Shown: in pieces, positions 1 to 8,053 of the stretch
Position numbering within the stretch: the first letter of the stretch is position 1
Layout: each line of letters begins with the position of its first letter
From: HRBIN23 sp046294495
Lineage (GTDB): Bacteria; Chloroflexota; Dehalococcoidia; Lucifugimonadales; HRBIN23
Direction of reading: 5' to 3'
Length of the DNA stretch: 64,000 nucleotides
Assembly: GCA_046294495.1 (NCBI GenBank)
Contig: JBKBKV010000003.1
Coordinates: 5,961-69,960, forward strand
Made by a program: the position numbers and the translations under genes
The notes under the pieces: generated by a model
What the model was told of the DNA's origin: nothing
Database searches by the model: none
What the model saw: only the letters and a program-made list of their open reading frames with translations

Positions 1-633
1 GCCGAAGAAGTTGGGCCACTGAACAATAAGACAGGCTGTCTGACCGTCTACCCGTGGTGCAGAGGCGGTGGTGGTGGACAGGGTAAGGCCCTGGGGGAGG
101 GTGTAGGTCTCCACTACCTCCCTGTAGCGGGGGTTCAGGGTGTTCAGTAGGGCGATATGGGTGCGCCCTGTTACCCGGCAGGCCATCAGGGCCGCCTCTG
201 CCAGGGCAGAGGCCCCATCATACACGCCGGCGTTGGCCACATCCATCCCGGTGAGCAGGCAGACCATGCTCTGGAACTCGTAGGTGGCCTGGAGGGTGCC
301 CTGGGAGACCTCGGGCTGGTAGGGGGTGTAGGAGGTGAGGAACTCCCCGCGGCTGGCCAGCGCCCGCACGACTGCTGGGATAAACCGCCGATAGGCCCCT
401 GCCCCCAGGAAGCAGGCATAGGGACCAGGGGTGATGTTCTCGTTGGCCAGGGCCTCCAGTTCTCGGCGCAGGTCCATCTCCGCTAGGGGAGGGGGAAGGT
501 TCAGAGGGGGGTTGCGGTAGGCGGGAGGGATGTCGGCGAACAACTCTTCTGCCGAGGAGACGCCGATGGCCTGGAGCATCTCCTGGCGCTGTTCAGGGGT
601 TAGGGGCAGGTAGGGGTGGGAAAAGGTGGTCAT
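1..633 (-). CDS. gcvPA: Glycine dehydrogenase (decarboxylating) subunit 1, partial (C-terminus beyond left edge)
   Basis: This is the N-terminal 211 residues of the alpha half of the PLP-dependent P-protein of the glycine cleavage system, which decarboxylates glycine and passes the aminomethyl group to lipoyl-GcvH. The start MTTFSHPYLPLTPEQRQEML and the later FLGAGAYRRFIP and YTPYQPEVSQGTLQ segments are typical of the two-subunit P-protein. Translation starts at the ATG at 633 because AAGGAG lies 6 bases upstream; an in-frame ATG at 651 is less well placed. It follows gcvT and gcvH in the same direction, 21 bases after the gcvH stop. The PLP lysine is on the second subunit (GcvPB), expected to the left of the window. 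The open frame runs off the edge without a stop. Confidence 0.93.
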   Translation of the reverse strand, partial: MTTFSHPYLPLTPEQRQEMLQAIGVSSAEELFADIPPAYRNPPLNLPPPLAEMDLRRELEALANENITPGPYACFLGAGAYRRFIPAVVRALASRGEFLTSYTPYQPEVSQGTLQATYEFQSMVCLLTGMDVANAGVYDGASALAEAALMACRVTGRTHIALLNTLNPRYREVVETYTLPQGLTLSTTTASAPRVDGQTACLIVQWPNFFG

Positions 634-654
634 GGGCGCTCCTTCAGACATAGG

Positions 655-1065
655 CTATCCCTTGGCCGCCAAATAGGCCTCATACTCCTGGGCGGTCAAC
701 AGGGAGCCCAGCTCCTTCAGGTCGGCTGGGCGCAGTTTGATGAGCCATCCCTTCCCGTAGGGGTCGGCGTTCACCACCTCTGGGTGTTCCACCGCCTCCC
801 GGTTCACTTCCACCACCTCCCCACTCAAAGGGGAGAACAGGTCCGACACTGCCTTCACCGATTCCACCTCCCCCATCTTCCCCATCTGGGTAAGGTGTGT
901 GCCCGGCTGGGGCACATTCAGAAAGACGACATCCCCTAACTGGTCCTGGGCGAAGAAAGTGATGCCCACCACCGCTATCCCGTCCTCCTGAAGGCGCACC
1001 CATTCGTGCTCTCGGGTGTAGCGCAGGTCGGATGGGTAGTAGGGCTTGCGCTCCGCAGGGGTCAT
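655..1065 (-). CDS. gcvH: Glycine cleavage system H protein
   Basis: GcvH is the small lipoyl carrier that shuttles the aminomethyl group between the P and T proteins and is reoxidised by lipoamide dehydrogenase. The 136-residue length is normal. The lipoylation site is visible as GEVESVKAVSDL with Lys71, followed by the usual SPLSGEVVEVN strand. It lies between gcvT (11-base gap) and gcvPA in one minus-strand operon. A candidate lipoamide dehydrogenase is encoded at 58650-60035 in this window, but it sits in another operon. The assignment is secure. Confidence 0.96.
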   Translation of the reverse strand: MTPAERKPYYPSDLRYTREHEWVRLQEDGIAVVGITFFAQDQLGDVVFLNVPQPGTHLTQMGKMGEVESVKAVSDLFSPLSGEVVEVNREAVEHPEVVNADPYGKGWLIKLRPADLKELGSLLTAQEYEAYLAAKG

Positions 1066-1076
1066 CGCCAGCCTCC

Positions 1077-2195
1077 TTAGCGACTCTGTGAGGGGCGCCG
1101 GGCGTAGAAGGGGAGGGTTACAACCTCTCCACGCACCCGCCGCCCTCGTATATCCACTTCTATGGTGGTGCCCGGCTGGGCACAGGGTGTGGCCACATAG
1201 CCCATGCCGATGTCTCTCCCCAGAGTGGGGGAGAACCCTCCGCTGGTTACAGCGCCCACAACCTTTCCATCACACAGTATAGGGTAGCCGTGGCGGGGGA
1301 TGCCCCGTTCCCGCAGGATAAACCCCACCAGCCGGCGCTGGATACCCAGTCCCTGCTGGGCCAAAAGGGCCTCCCGTCCTATAAATCCTTCCCGCTTCAG
1401 GTCCACGAAACGCTCCAGGCCTGCTTCCAGGGGAGTGGTGGCTGGGTCTATGTCTGTGCCGTGGAGCATCAGCCCCGCCTCTAGGCGCAGAATATCCCTT
1501 GCCCCCAGGCCGCAGGGCTGTGCCCCTAGCGCCACCAGCCCCCTCCACAGGGCCACCCCCCCCTGGGCGGGAAGGATAAACTCCACCCCGTCCTCCCCGG
1601 TGTAGCCAGTGCGCCCGATGAGTGCGGGGTAGGTCTGCCCACCCACCGAAAGGTGGCCTTCCCATACGCCAAAGGGGCGCAGGCCCTCCACCGGGGCCAG
1701 GGAGGCCGCTTTCCAGAAGGCCAGGGGGCCTTGAAAAGCCACCATAGCCGTTTGCAGGGTAGTGTCTGTTACAGACATAGGGGGAAAACCCGCCACCCAC
1801 CGCTGTATCCACTCCACCACGGCCAGGCGGTTGGCGGCATTGCACACCAGCAGGTAGCGGTCATCCCCCGTGCGGTAAAGAACGGTGTCATCAATAATAC
1901 CCCCCTGCTGGTTTAGCAGGAAGCCGTAGCGTGCGCGCCCGGGGCGCATGTCCAAAGCGTCTTGGGTGAGCAGGCGTGCGAGGAGGGGGCCTGCCCCAGG
2001 CCCCTCCAGGCGGATGCGCCCCATGTGGGAGACATCAAAGATACCACAAGCGGTGCGCACTGCCTCCACCTCGGCCAGGATGCCCCTATATTGCAGGGGC
2101 ATCTCCCAACCGGCGAAGGGGACCATCCTGGCCCCCAGGGCCAGATGCTCTCTATACAGGCAGGTGTGCAGAAGGGAAGGTGGGGCCTCACTCAC
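1077..2195 (-). CDS. gcvT: Aminomethyltransferase (glycine cleavage T protein)
   Basis: GcvT transfers the methylene group from aminomethyl-lipoyl-GcvH to tetrahydrofolate and releases ammonia. The 372-residue protein has the family signature near the N-terminus (VPFAGWEMPLQY, then CGIFDVSHMGRI), the RTGYTGEDGVE segment in the middle and the GCVT C-terminal barrel region with a GGFSPTLGRDIGMGYV motif. It begins with GTG at 2195, preceded by CAGGAG 7 bases upstream. It is the first gene of the gcvT-gcvH-gcvPA operon, and a strong promoter lies just upstream at 2224-2252. No glycine riboswitch is visible in the short leader. Confidence 0.96.
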   Translation of the reverse strand: MSEAPPSLLHTCLYREHLALGARMVPFAGWEMPLQYRGILAEVEAVRTACGIFDVSHMGRIRLEGPGAGPLLARLLTQDALDMRPGRARYGFLLNQQGGIIDDTVLYRTGDDRYLLVCNAANRLAVVEWIQRWVAGFPPMSVTDTTLQTAMVAFQGPLAFWKAASLAPVEGLRPFGVWEGHLSVGGQTYPALIGRTGYTGEDGVEFILPAQGGVALWRGLVALGAQPCGLGARDILRLEAGLMLHGTDIDPATTPLEAGLERFVDLKREGFIGREALLAQQGLGIQRRLVGFILRERGIPRHGYPILCDGKVVGAVTSGGFSPTLGRDIGMGYVATPCAQPGTTIEVDIRGRRVRGEVVTLPFYARRPSQSR

Positions 2196-2223
2196 GAGCG
2201 CGCTCCTGACGGCAATTTAGTGT

Positions 2224-2252
2224 AGCGTAACCCTGGTGTAGGGGGGTGTCAA
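2224..2252 (-). promoter_or_regulatory. Sigma-70-type promoter of the gcvT-gcvH-gcvPA operon
   Basis: On the minus strand a perfect TTGACA (2247-2252) is separated by 17 bases from TACGCT (2224-2229). Transcription would begin near 2217, giving a leader of about 20 bases before the GTG of gcvT, too short for a riboswitch. The separate promoter implies that the gcv genes are not just read through from the GGR-family gene upstream. Confidence 0.7.
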
Positions 2253-2336
2253 GGCACGGAGACTTGTCCAAGTATCCTCGCCTGCGCTTTTGGGCACATC
2301 CTTCCATCCCTACCCCCTCCCTCGTCTGGAGGGGGT

Positions 2337-3611
2337 TTAGGGGTGCCATGGTAAGTGGGGTGTGGGCAGGCTCATCTGCACCCGGTGGTATGCCCACTGC
2401 GCCGCTACCCGCACCGCCTTGGGCCACAGGGAGAGGGGGAGGAAGCGGAAGGCTGCCCCCAGGAGTTGGGGGCGTAACAGTTGCGTAAAGGCGCGTCCAG
2501 GGAAGTCTATGTCCCCATAGTCGCGGATAACGGTGGCCAGGTGTTGGTGGCCCAATAGCCGCAGGGCCATAGCCAGTTCGTTGGGGGTTAGGCTCAGGAA
2601 CAGGCGGCGCAGAACAGCTGCCATTCGCACCTCCCTCCCCAGGTGGGCGTTCCACCAGCGCTGGTAGGGGGCTAGGGCACGGGCCGAGCAGTCTCCACGA
2701 CCCAGTGCCTCGGCCGCCACCGTTGCACACCATTGGGCTGCCATAACGCTCGTGTAAATTCCCCCTCCAGAGGAGGGCTTTACCTGCCGGCCTGCATCGC
2801 CCACCAGCATCACCCGGTCGCCCACCAGGGGGCTGGGGACGGCCGGCGCCAGGGGGATTACACCCCCTTGCAGGCGGAGCACCTTTGCCCCCCGCAATGG
2901 TGGGAAATCCTCCAGCAAGTGTTGTAGTAGGCGGCGTGGGTTTACACCCCGGCAGGATGTCCCCACCCCGATGCGGGCTATGCCGTCGCCTGCCGGGATG
3001 GCCCACCCGAACCAGCCCGGGAAGGTATATGGGTCCAGGGCTACATAGACAAGGGAAGGGTCTAGCCCCTGCACTGCCACCTCGCCCCCCATGGCGTAGA
3101 CAACCTCCTTAGGAGCAGCAAGTGGGGCCGAGCGGCTTACCACCGAGCGAGAGCCATCGGCCCCGACCACCAGGCGGCAGACCACCTCCTCCTCTTTACC
3201 GTTCCTGCGGAGGCGTAGGCGGAGCATCCCCGTGCCGTTGCGCTCTATCCCTGTGGCGCGGGCACCCGTGAGAAGATGGGCGCCTGCTTCTTGGGCCTGC
3301 TGGGCCAGGGCCACATCCAGCCCCACCCGATCAATAACCAGGGCCTTGGGCTGGGGAGCCACCAGGGATAGCACAACGCCATCTGGCCCATACGCCACTA
3401 CCCCACGCATCTGCCCTTGCACAAGACTAGCCGAAGCGTTGGCGGCCTCCAGGGTGCGAGGGGTAACCAGGCCGGAGCAGTGGCAGGGATGGCCTACCTG
3501 GAGGTGCTCCTCCAGGAGGAGCACCCGAAAGGAGCGCTGGGCCAGCAAGCGGGCAACAGTGGAGCCGGCCGGCCCAGCGCCCACCACCACCACATCAAAG
3601 GTTAGGGACAC
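2337..3611 (-). CDS. Geranylgeranyl reductase family FAD-dependent oxidoreductase
   Basis: The 424-residue flavoprotein starts with a Rossmann FAD motif (GAGPAG at residues 11-16), has a CHCSGLV segment (Cys43, Cys45) where this family carries its substrate-site cysteine, a VGADGSRSVVSR motif and the second FAD motif VMLVGDAGRQVKPSSGGGI. Family members hydrogenate isoprenoid double bonds in chlorophyll side chains, archaeal lipids or menaquinone tails. With no photosynthesis genes here, quinone or lipid side-chain saturation is the better guess, but this is inference. Translation starts with GTG at 3611, 9 bases after the stop of the lyase gene at 3621, so it is probably the last gene of the 6314-2337 unit. 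The ribosome site is weak. Confidence 0.85.
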   Translation of the reverse strand: MSLTFDVVVVGAGPAGSTVARLLAQRSFRVLLLEEHLQVGHPCHCSGLVTPRTLEAANASASLVQGQMRGVVAYGPDGVVLSLVAPQPKALVIDRVGLDVALAQQAQEAGAHLLTGARATGIERNGTGMLRLRLRRNGKEEEVVCRLVVGADGSRSVVSRSAPLAAPKEVVYAMGGEVAVQGLDPSLVYVALDPYTFPGWFGWAIPAGDGIARIGVGTSCRGVNPRRLLQHLLEDFPPLRGAKVLRLQGGVIPLAPAVPSPLVGDRVMLVGDAGRQVKPSSGGGIYTSVMAAQWCATVAAEALGRGDCSARALAPYQRWWNAHLGREVRMAAVLRRLFLSLTPNELAMALRLLGHQHLATVIRDYGDIDFPGRAFTQLLRPQLLGAAFRFLPLSLWPKAVRVAAQWAYHRVQMSLPTPHLPWHP

Positions 3612-3620
3612 CGCTGGCGA

Positions 3621-4502
3621 CTACCTGCGTCGTGGGGTTGGCGATGGGGCCGGGGTGATGTCTGACACGCCGTAGCGGCGCTCCATTTCGTATATCTGGG
3701 GTAGGCCCAGCAGGCCAGTAACCTCGTCCCGGATCACACTCATCCATGGTATATCCACTGTTCCCTTCCGCTTCAACTGAGTAAAGGCGTCCATCACTGC
3801 CCTGTAGACGACGCCAATGGTCGCCCCGGCGATCATCACCTTGAAGCCCATCCGCTCCACCTCTTTGGCGGGGCGAAGCATGCCGTTATAGAGTTTGGGG
3901 ATGTCGGGCAGTTCCCGGGCGTAGGTCTCCAGGTCCTCCTGGGTGCGGATGCCATCCACGAAAACCAGGTCGGCTCCCGCCTGGTAATAGGCTCTACATC
4001 GGCGGATCGTGTCATCCCAGCCGTTGACGGCAAGGGCGTCGGTGCGGGCGACGATAACGAAGTCTTTGTCCCGACGGGCGTCCAGGGCGGCGCGGATCTT
4101 CTGCACATGCTCCTCCAGGGGCACAACCTGCTTGCCCTCAAAGAAGCCGCACTTCTTGGGGAAGACCTGGTCTTCAATGTGGATGCCGGCTACCCCTACC
4201 CCCTCGTATTCCCTTACCGTGCGCCACACATTGATGGGGTTGCCGTAGCCTGTGTCGGCGTCGCACAGCACAGGGATGTCCACCGCCCCAGCGATGTATT
4301 TGGCGTTCTGCACCATCTCTGTCTGGGTTACCAGGCCCACATCGGGGTAGCCCCGGGCGGCGGCGGTGCCGAAGCCTGTCATATACAGGAGGCGGAAGCC
4401 TACCGCCTGGGCGATTTTGGCCTGGTAGGCGTCAAATACAAAGGGCGCCAGGGCAAGGCCAGGACGCTTCAGGAGCCTGCGGAAGCGAGTGGTCGCCTTC
4501 AA
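3621..4502 (-). CDS. Isocitrate lyase / PEP mutase family lyase (methylisocitrate or dimethylmalate lyase-like)
   Basis: This 293-residue protein belongs to the TIM-barrel isocitrate lyase/PEP mutase superfamily. Visible motifs are the Mg-binding DADTGYGN (residues 81-88), HIEDQ (108-112) and the gate loop KKCGF (116-120), which is KRCGH in classical isocitrate and methylisocitrate lyases. Family members cleave a C-C bond in 2-hydroxy dicarboxylates or tricarboxylates to yield pyruvate, glyoxylate or succinate products. The start is an unusual TTG at 4502, supported by a strong AAAGGAGG 5 bases upstream. The gene follows the two aconitase-type hydratase subunits by 11 bases, so hydratase and lyase probably act in sequence; a 2,3-dimethylmalate or methylisocitrate lyase role is possible. 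The exact substrate cannot be read from sequence. Confidence 0.85.
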   Translation of the reverse strand: MKATTRFRRLLKRPGLALAPFVFDAYQAKIAQAVGFRLLYMTGFGTAAARGYPDVGLVTQTEMVQNAKYIAGAVDIPVLCDADTGYGNPINVWRTVREYEGVGVAGIHIEDQVFPKKCGFFEGKQVVPLEEHVQKIRAALDARRDKDFVIVARTDALAVNGWDDTIRRCRAYYQAGADLVFVDGIRTQEDLETYARELPDIPKLYNGMLRPAKEVERMGFKVMIAGATIGVVYRAVMDAFTQLKRKGTVDIPWMSVIRDEVTGLLGLPQIYEMERRYGVSDITPAPSPTPRRR

Positions 4503-4513
4503 GGGTGCCTCCT

Positions 4514-5035
4514 TTAGGTTGCCGATTTCCCCTGGGTTAGACGAGCCTTCAGGTAGTTATCCAGCCCCCCGGCCATGAGGATCTGGTAAGGGGGGCTATC
4601 TTTGGGCAGAGGTTCTGCCCCCAGTTCAAGCCCCTTGGTGAGGTTGCGGATCCGCCCGCTCTCCACATCTACCTCGGCCGTGTCCCCCTCCTCAAAGGCC
4701 TGGGAGACCCCAGGGCAGATAAGGACGGGGAAACCGATGTGGATGCTATTGCGGAAGAATAGGCGGGAGGTGGAGTCGGCCACCACGCAGGCGATGCCTA
4801 GCGCCTTAAGCATACGCGCCGCCGGCCTGCTGGAGCCACACCCAAAGTTGCGCCCCGCCACGATGATATCGCCAGGCTTCACCTGCTGTGCCCAGCCTGG
4901 GCGGTTGGCCTCCATACAGTATTGGGCCGCCTCTATGTCGGATATGCCGGGGCGAGCCAGCACCCTGGAGCCAGGCATCATCAGGTCGGTGCTAATGTTG
5001 TCTCCAAACTTCCACACCTTGCCCTGGAAGCGCAT
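4514..5035 (-). CDS. 3-isopropylmalate dehydratase small-subunit family protein (LeuD/HacB type)
   Basis: The 173-residue swivel-domain subunit of a two-part aconitase-superfamily hydratase. It begins with the family pattern FGDNISTDLMMPG and carries GRNFGCGSSRPAA, the substrate-binding Ser/Arg loop, followed by FFRNSIHIGFPVL. In leucine synthesis this partner isomerises isopropylmalate. Close relatives serve homoaconitase, citraconase or dimethylmaleate hydratase. AAGGAG precedes the ATG, and the gene sits 10 bases after the large subunit. No leuA or leuB is nearby and a C-C lyase follows, so leucine synthesis is not assured. Confidence 0.88.
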   Translation of the reverse strand: MRFQGKVWKFGDNISTDLMMPGSRVLARPGISDIEAAQYCMEANRPGWAQQVKPGDIIVAGRNFGCGSSRPAARMLKALGIACVVADSTSRLFFRNSIHIGFPVLICPGVSQAFEEGDTAEVDVESGRIRNLTKGLELGAEPLPKDSPPYQILMAGGLDNYLKARLTQGKSAT

Positions 5036-5045
5036 AGCCCTCTCC

Positions 5046-6314
5046 TTATAGGAACTCCCTAGGGTCGGTGATATATCCCGTTACCGCCGAGGCGGCCACG
5101 GTGGCTGGGTTAGCCAAGTAGACGAACGCCTTGGGGCTCCCCATGCGTCCCTGGAAGTTGCGGTTAGAGGAGGAGATACATACCTCCCCATCCCCCATAA
5201 CGCCCATATGCATGCCTGGGCATGGGCCGCAGGTGCTGCTGGTGATAAGGGCGCCCGCCTCGGCCAACACCTGCCAGATGCCCCCCTCCATGCACTCCCT
5301 CCACACCGCCTGGGAGGCGGGGGTGCAGATAAGGCGCACATCGGGGTGCACCTGCCTACCCTTCAAGATGCGCGCCGCCATGCGGAAGTCCTCCACCCGC
5401 CCGTTGGTGCAGGAGCCGATGAAGGCCTGGTCAATCTTCACCCTCTCCCTGGCCACCTGGTCTACAGGGGCGCTGTTGCCAGGGTCGTGTGGGCGGGCCA
5501 CATACGGGGGCAGGTTGGTGAGGTCTATGGTATAGGTCGCCTCGTAGTGGGCATCAGGGTCGGGGCTGACAGGGCGAGGCTCCCGTCTCATCTTCCCTTT
5601 CAGGTAGTCCAGGGTGTGTTGGTCGCAGGGGAAGATGGCGAACTTGGCACCAATCTCCACCCCCATATTGGCTATGGAGAACCGCCCGGGCATGGTGATG
5701 CTGGCCACCCCTGGGCCTACAAACTCCGCAGACTTGTAGAGGGCCACATCGGTGCCATATATGCCGGCGATATGCAGAATAACATCCTTCCCCACAACAA
5801 ACTGGTCGGGGCCCGGCAAGCGCCCCGTTAGCACGAAGCGGATGCTCTCCGGCACGCGAAGCCATACCTCCCCTGTGGCCAGCACCAGGGGGAGTTCCTC
5901 GTTGATGGGGCAGGAGGCCACATTGAAACACCCATAAGAAGTAGAGTGGGAGTCGATGGAGGCGATGAAGTCGCCAGGGGCGATGTAGCCGTGATCGGGG
6001 AAGAGTTGGTGAAGGATGCCGTGGCGCCCCCACTCAAAGAAGTGGGAGATGCCAAACTCCTTGACGAACTTGCGCATCTCCACGGCGGCGTTGGCGGCGT
6101 CCACAGACGGGGGTGGTGCCAGGTGGTCTTCAGTAACATACACGCGGTCCGGGTCCCACACCCGTTCCACGCCCAAGGAGCGCAGACGGGCGCGCAGCCC
6201 CCTAGCCCCGATGACAGCGGTGCCATCTACCTTAGCCCAGATATACTCCCCTGGCTTCACCCGGGGGCGGCCCGAGGCCCGTGCCAGGATTTTCTCTGCC
6301 ATTGTTGCGCCCAT
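5046..6314 (-). CDS. 3-isopropylmalate dehydratase large-subunit family protein (LeuC/HacA, aconitase superfamily)
   Basis: The 422-residue protein has the length and motifs of the short archaeal-type LeuC/HacA class. Cysteine ligands for the [4Fe-4S] cluster appear in GSCTNGR and CGPCPGMHMG, and the DSHSTSYGCF segment matches the substrate region. Such enzymes dehydrate and rehydrate 2-hydroxyacids via the cluster. It is first of a minus-strand unit with its small subunit and a C-C lyase. Two starts are possible: ATG at 6314, with GGAGGG upstream, or the ATG four codons later. Substrate alternatives are isopropylmalate, homocitrate, citramalate and dimethylmaleate; sequence alone does not decide. 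Confidence 0.88.
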   Translation of the reverse strand: MGATMAEKILARASGRPRVKPGEYIWAKVDGTAVIGARGLRARLRSLGVERVWDPDRVYVTEDHLAPPPSVDAANAAVEMRKFVKEFGISHFFEWGRHGILHQLFPDHGYIAPGDFIASIDSHSTSYGCFNVASCPINEELPLVLATGEVWLRVPESIRFVLTGRLPGPDQFVVGKDVILHIAGIYGTDVALYKSAEFVGPGVASITMPGRFSIANMGVEIGAKFAIFPCDQHTLDYLKGKMRREPRPVSPDPDAHYEATYTIDLTNLPPYVARPHDPGNSAPVDQVARERVKIDQAFIGSCTNGRVEDFRMAARILKGRQVHPDVRLICTPASQAVWRECMEGGIWQVLAEAGALITSSTCGPCPGMHMGVMGDGEVCISSSNRNFQGRMGSPKAFVYLANPATVAASAVTGYITDPREFL

Positions 6315-6457
6315 TCCGCCTTTTCCCTCCCCTTTAGAGTAGGGCTTGCCGTAACCCGCTAGGCAGGGCCAGCCCCGCCACGATTGTGGCCGAAGGGGGT
6401 GTATCTGTCAAGGGCTGGGGCGCATCCCCCGGGCTCGGAGCGGGCTTCTGGTTGCCT

Positions 6458-6463
6458 TATACT
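6458..6463 (+). promoter_or_regulatory. Candidate -10 element upstream of the SDR gene
   Basis: TATACT lies 38 bases before the SDR start codon. No convincing -35 hexamer is found 16-18 bases upstream, so only the -10 is annotated. The 186-base gap separates divergent genes and must hold promoters for both; none is clear for the minus-strand hydratase operon. Confidence 0.4.
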
Positions 6464-6500
6464 AGGGGCCAGAAGCCCTATAGATAGGGAGGAGGCATAT

Positions 6501-7265
6501 ATGCGTTTGGCTGGACGCTGCGCCCTGGTAACCGGTGGCTCCAGGGGGGTGGGGCGTGGGGTGGCCTTGGTGCTGGCCCAGAATGGGGCTGATGTGGCCA
6601 TCCTCTACCGACGGGATAGGGATGCCGCGCACGAAACCGTGCAGGCCATCCGTGCCCTGGGCCGACGCGCTGAAGCCTTTCAGGCCGATGTGTCCGACTT
6701 TGCCCAGGTCAAGGAGGCGTTGCCACGGGCTATTGAGTTCTTGGGCAAGGTGGATATCCTGGTGAACAATGCGGGCATAGCCTCCCGGGGCAACACCCTG
6801 GCCGACACCGATGTGGAGGAGATGCACCGCGTCCTGGGGGTGCACTTCTTCGGGGCGTTCTACTGCACCAAGTTGGTGCTCCCCAGCATGCGCCAGCAAC
6901 CACGGGGCGACATCTTCTTCATCTCCTCCAGAGCCACCCAGAACTTCGCCCCCCGCCATGTGCCATACGCCGCCGCCAAAGCCGCCATGGAGGCCATGGC
7001 CCGTTGTTTGGCCAAGGAGGAAAGGGAGCACAACATCCGTGTGAATGTGGTCGCCCCCGGCTTGGTGGAGACGGAGATGGGGCGCCGTCTGGTGCGTGCC
7101 ACCCGGGGCGTGCAGGACATCAAGGAACTCTACCCCCAGATGCCCTTCGGGCGTGTCATCCAGCCGGAGGACATCGGACGCCTTATCGCCTTTCTGGCCT
7201 CCCCGGAGGCGGAACTCATCTCAGGGCAGGTCATCTACATAGACGGAGGGGGCATGGCCGGCTGA
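6501..7265 (+). CDS. Short-chain dehydrogenase/reductase (FabG-like SDR)
   Basis: The 254-residue classical SDR is a cytosolic NAD(P)H oxidoreductase. It shows the cofactor motif TGGSRGVGRG (residues 11-20), NNAG (89-92), and the catalytic Ser (FISSRA, about 142), Tyr156 and Lys160 in YAAAK. The ATG at 6501 is chosen because GGGAGGAGG precedes it and the preceding open sequence is not SDR-like. It stands alone between divergent and downstream genes. The substrate is unknown; the C-terminal PGLVETEMGRR and GQVIYIDGGGMAG segments are ordinary for 3-ketoacyl reductase-like members. Confidence 0.9.
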   Translation: MRLAGRCALVTGGSRGVGRGVALVLAQNGADVAILYRRDRDAAHETVQAIRALGRRAEAFQADVSDFAQVKEALPRAIEFLGKVDILVNNAGIASRGNTLADTDVEEMHRVLGVHFFGAFYCTKLVLPSMRQQPRGDIFFISSRATQNFAPRHVPYAAAKAAMEAMARCLAKEEREHNIRVNVVAPGLVETEMGRRLVRATRGVQDIKELYPQMPFGRVIQPEDIGRLIAFLASPEAELISGQVIYIDGGGMAG

Positions 7266-7323
7266 CCCAATATGCCCAGAAATTGGGGGATAGCCCTCTA
7301 GAGTGCATCGGGTAGGGAAAGCC

Positions 7324-7329
7324 TATAAT
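7324..7329 (+). promoter_or_regulatory. Consensus -10 box placed for a leaderless transcript of the response regulator
   Basis: A perfect TATAAT ends only 10 bases before the ATG at 7340. Transcription would begin about 7335-7337, leaving a leader of 3-5 bases. No Shine-Dalgarno sequence precedes the ATG (the bases are pyrimidine-rich) and no good -35 is visible. The arrangement is that of a leaderless mRNA. Confidence 0.6.
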
Positions 7330-7339
7330 TCACCTTGCT

Positions 7340-8053
7340 ATGGCTACAATCCTGCTGGTAGACGACGAAGAGGCTGTATTGGAAATGCTGGAGGCCTGCT
7401 GTCAGGAGGCGGGCTACCAGACCCTCACGGCTGTCAACGGCAAGGAGGCCTTGCGGCTCTTCTTCCAGCACCACCCCGACCTCGTGGTGACCGATATCCG
7501 CATGCCCGTGATGGACGGGTTTGAACTCATCTCCCGCATTCGGGAGGTATCAGAGGCCCCTATCATCGTCCTCAGCGCCCTGGGGCGGGAGGAGGAGAAG
7601 GTGCAGGGGCTACGCCTGGGGGCGGATGACTACATCGTGAAACCGGTGGGGATGAAGGAGTTGGCGGCCCGCATAGAGGCGGCCCTGCGCCGTGCCCAAC
7701 TCCCCCCCATTTCCCGCCAGGGGGTCTACACCGATGGGGTGCTCACCATCCATCTGGAGCGCCAAGAGGTGTATGTGCGCGGGCAGAAGGTGAACCTCAC
7801 CCCCAAGGAACTACGCCTGTTAGTATATCTGACGCAGAACGCGGGCAAGGTGGTCCCGGTTCGGGAGCTGCTGGCCAAGGTGTGGGGGTCCACCTACTAC
7901 GCCGAAGAGAGTGTGAAGTGGCACATAGCCAGCCTACGCCGCAAGATAGAAGATAACCCCCACGAGCCACGCCTCATTGTAACCGTGTGGGGGTCAGGCT
8001 ACCGCTACGACAGGCCCGCCCCTTCTCTCTCGCCTGTCAGTTCACCCATGTGA
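7340..8053 (+). CDS. OmpR/PhoB-family response regulator
   Basis: The 237-residue two-component regulator has an N-terminal receiver domain with the acidic pair Asp8/Asp9, phospho-acceptor Asp52 (VTDIRMP), Ser79 in VLSAL and Lys101 (YIVKP). Residues about 130-225 form a winged-helix DNA-binding domain (LTPKELRLLVYL, then SVKWHIASLRRKIEDNP and VWGSGYRY). The gene appears to be read from a leaderless transcript. Its last 12 bases overlap the end of the convergent histidine kinase gene, its likely partner. Targets are unknown. Confidence 0.95.
   Translation: MATILLVDDEEAVLEMLEACCQEAGYQTLTAVNGKEALRLFFQHHPDLVVTDIRMPVMDGFELISRIREVSEAPIIVLSALGREEEKVQGLRLGADDYIVKPVGMKELAARIEAALRRAQLPPISRQGVYTDGVLTIHLERQEVYVRGQKVNLTPKELRLLVYLTQNAGKVVPVRELLAKVWGSTYYAEESVKWHIASLRRKIEDNPHEPRLIVTVWGSGYRYDRPAPSLSPVSSPM

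Noticed and set aside
2196..2336. Glycine riboswitch before gcvT
   Set aside because: The promoter gives a leader of only about 20 bases, too short for one.
2188..3006. 272-codon minus-strand frame in another phase within the GGR-family gene
   Set aside because: Pro/Gly-rich out-of-frame reading of a well-supported flavoprotein gene.
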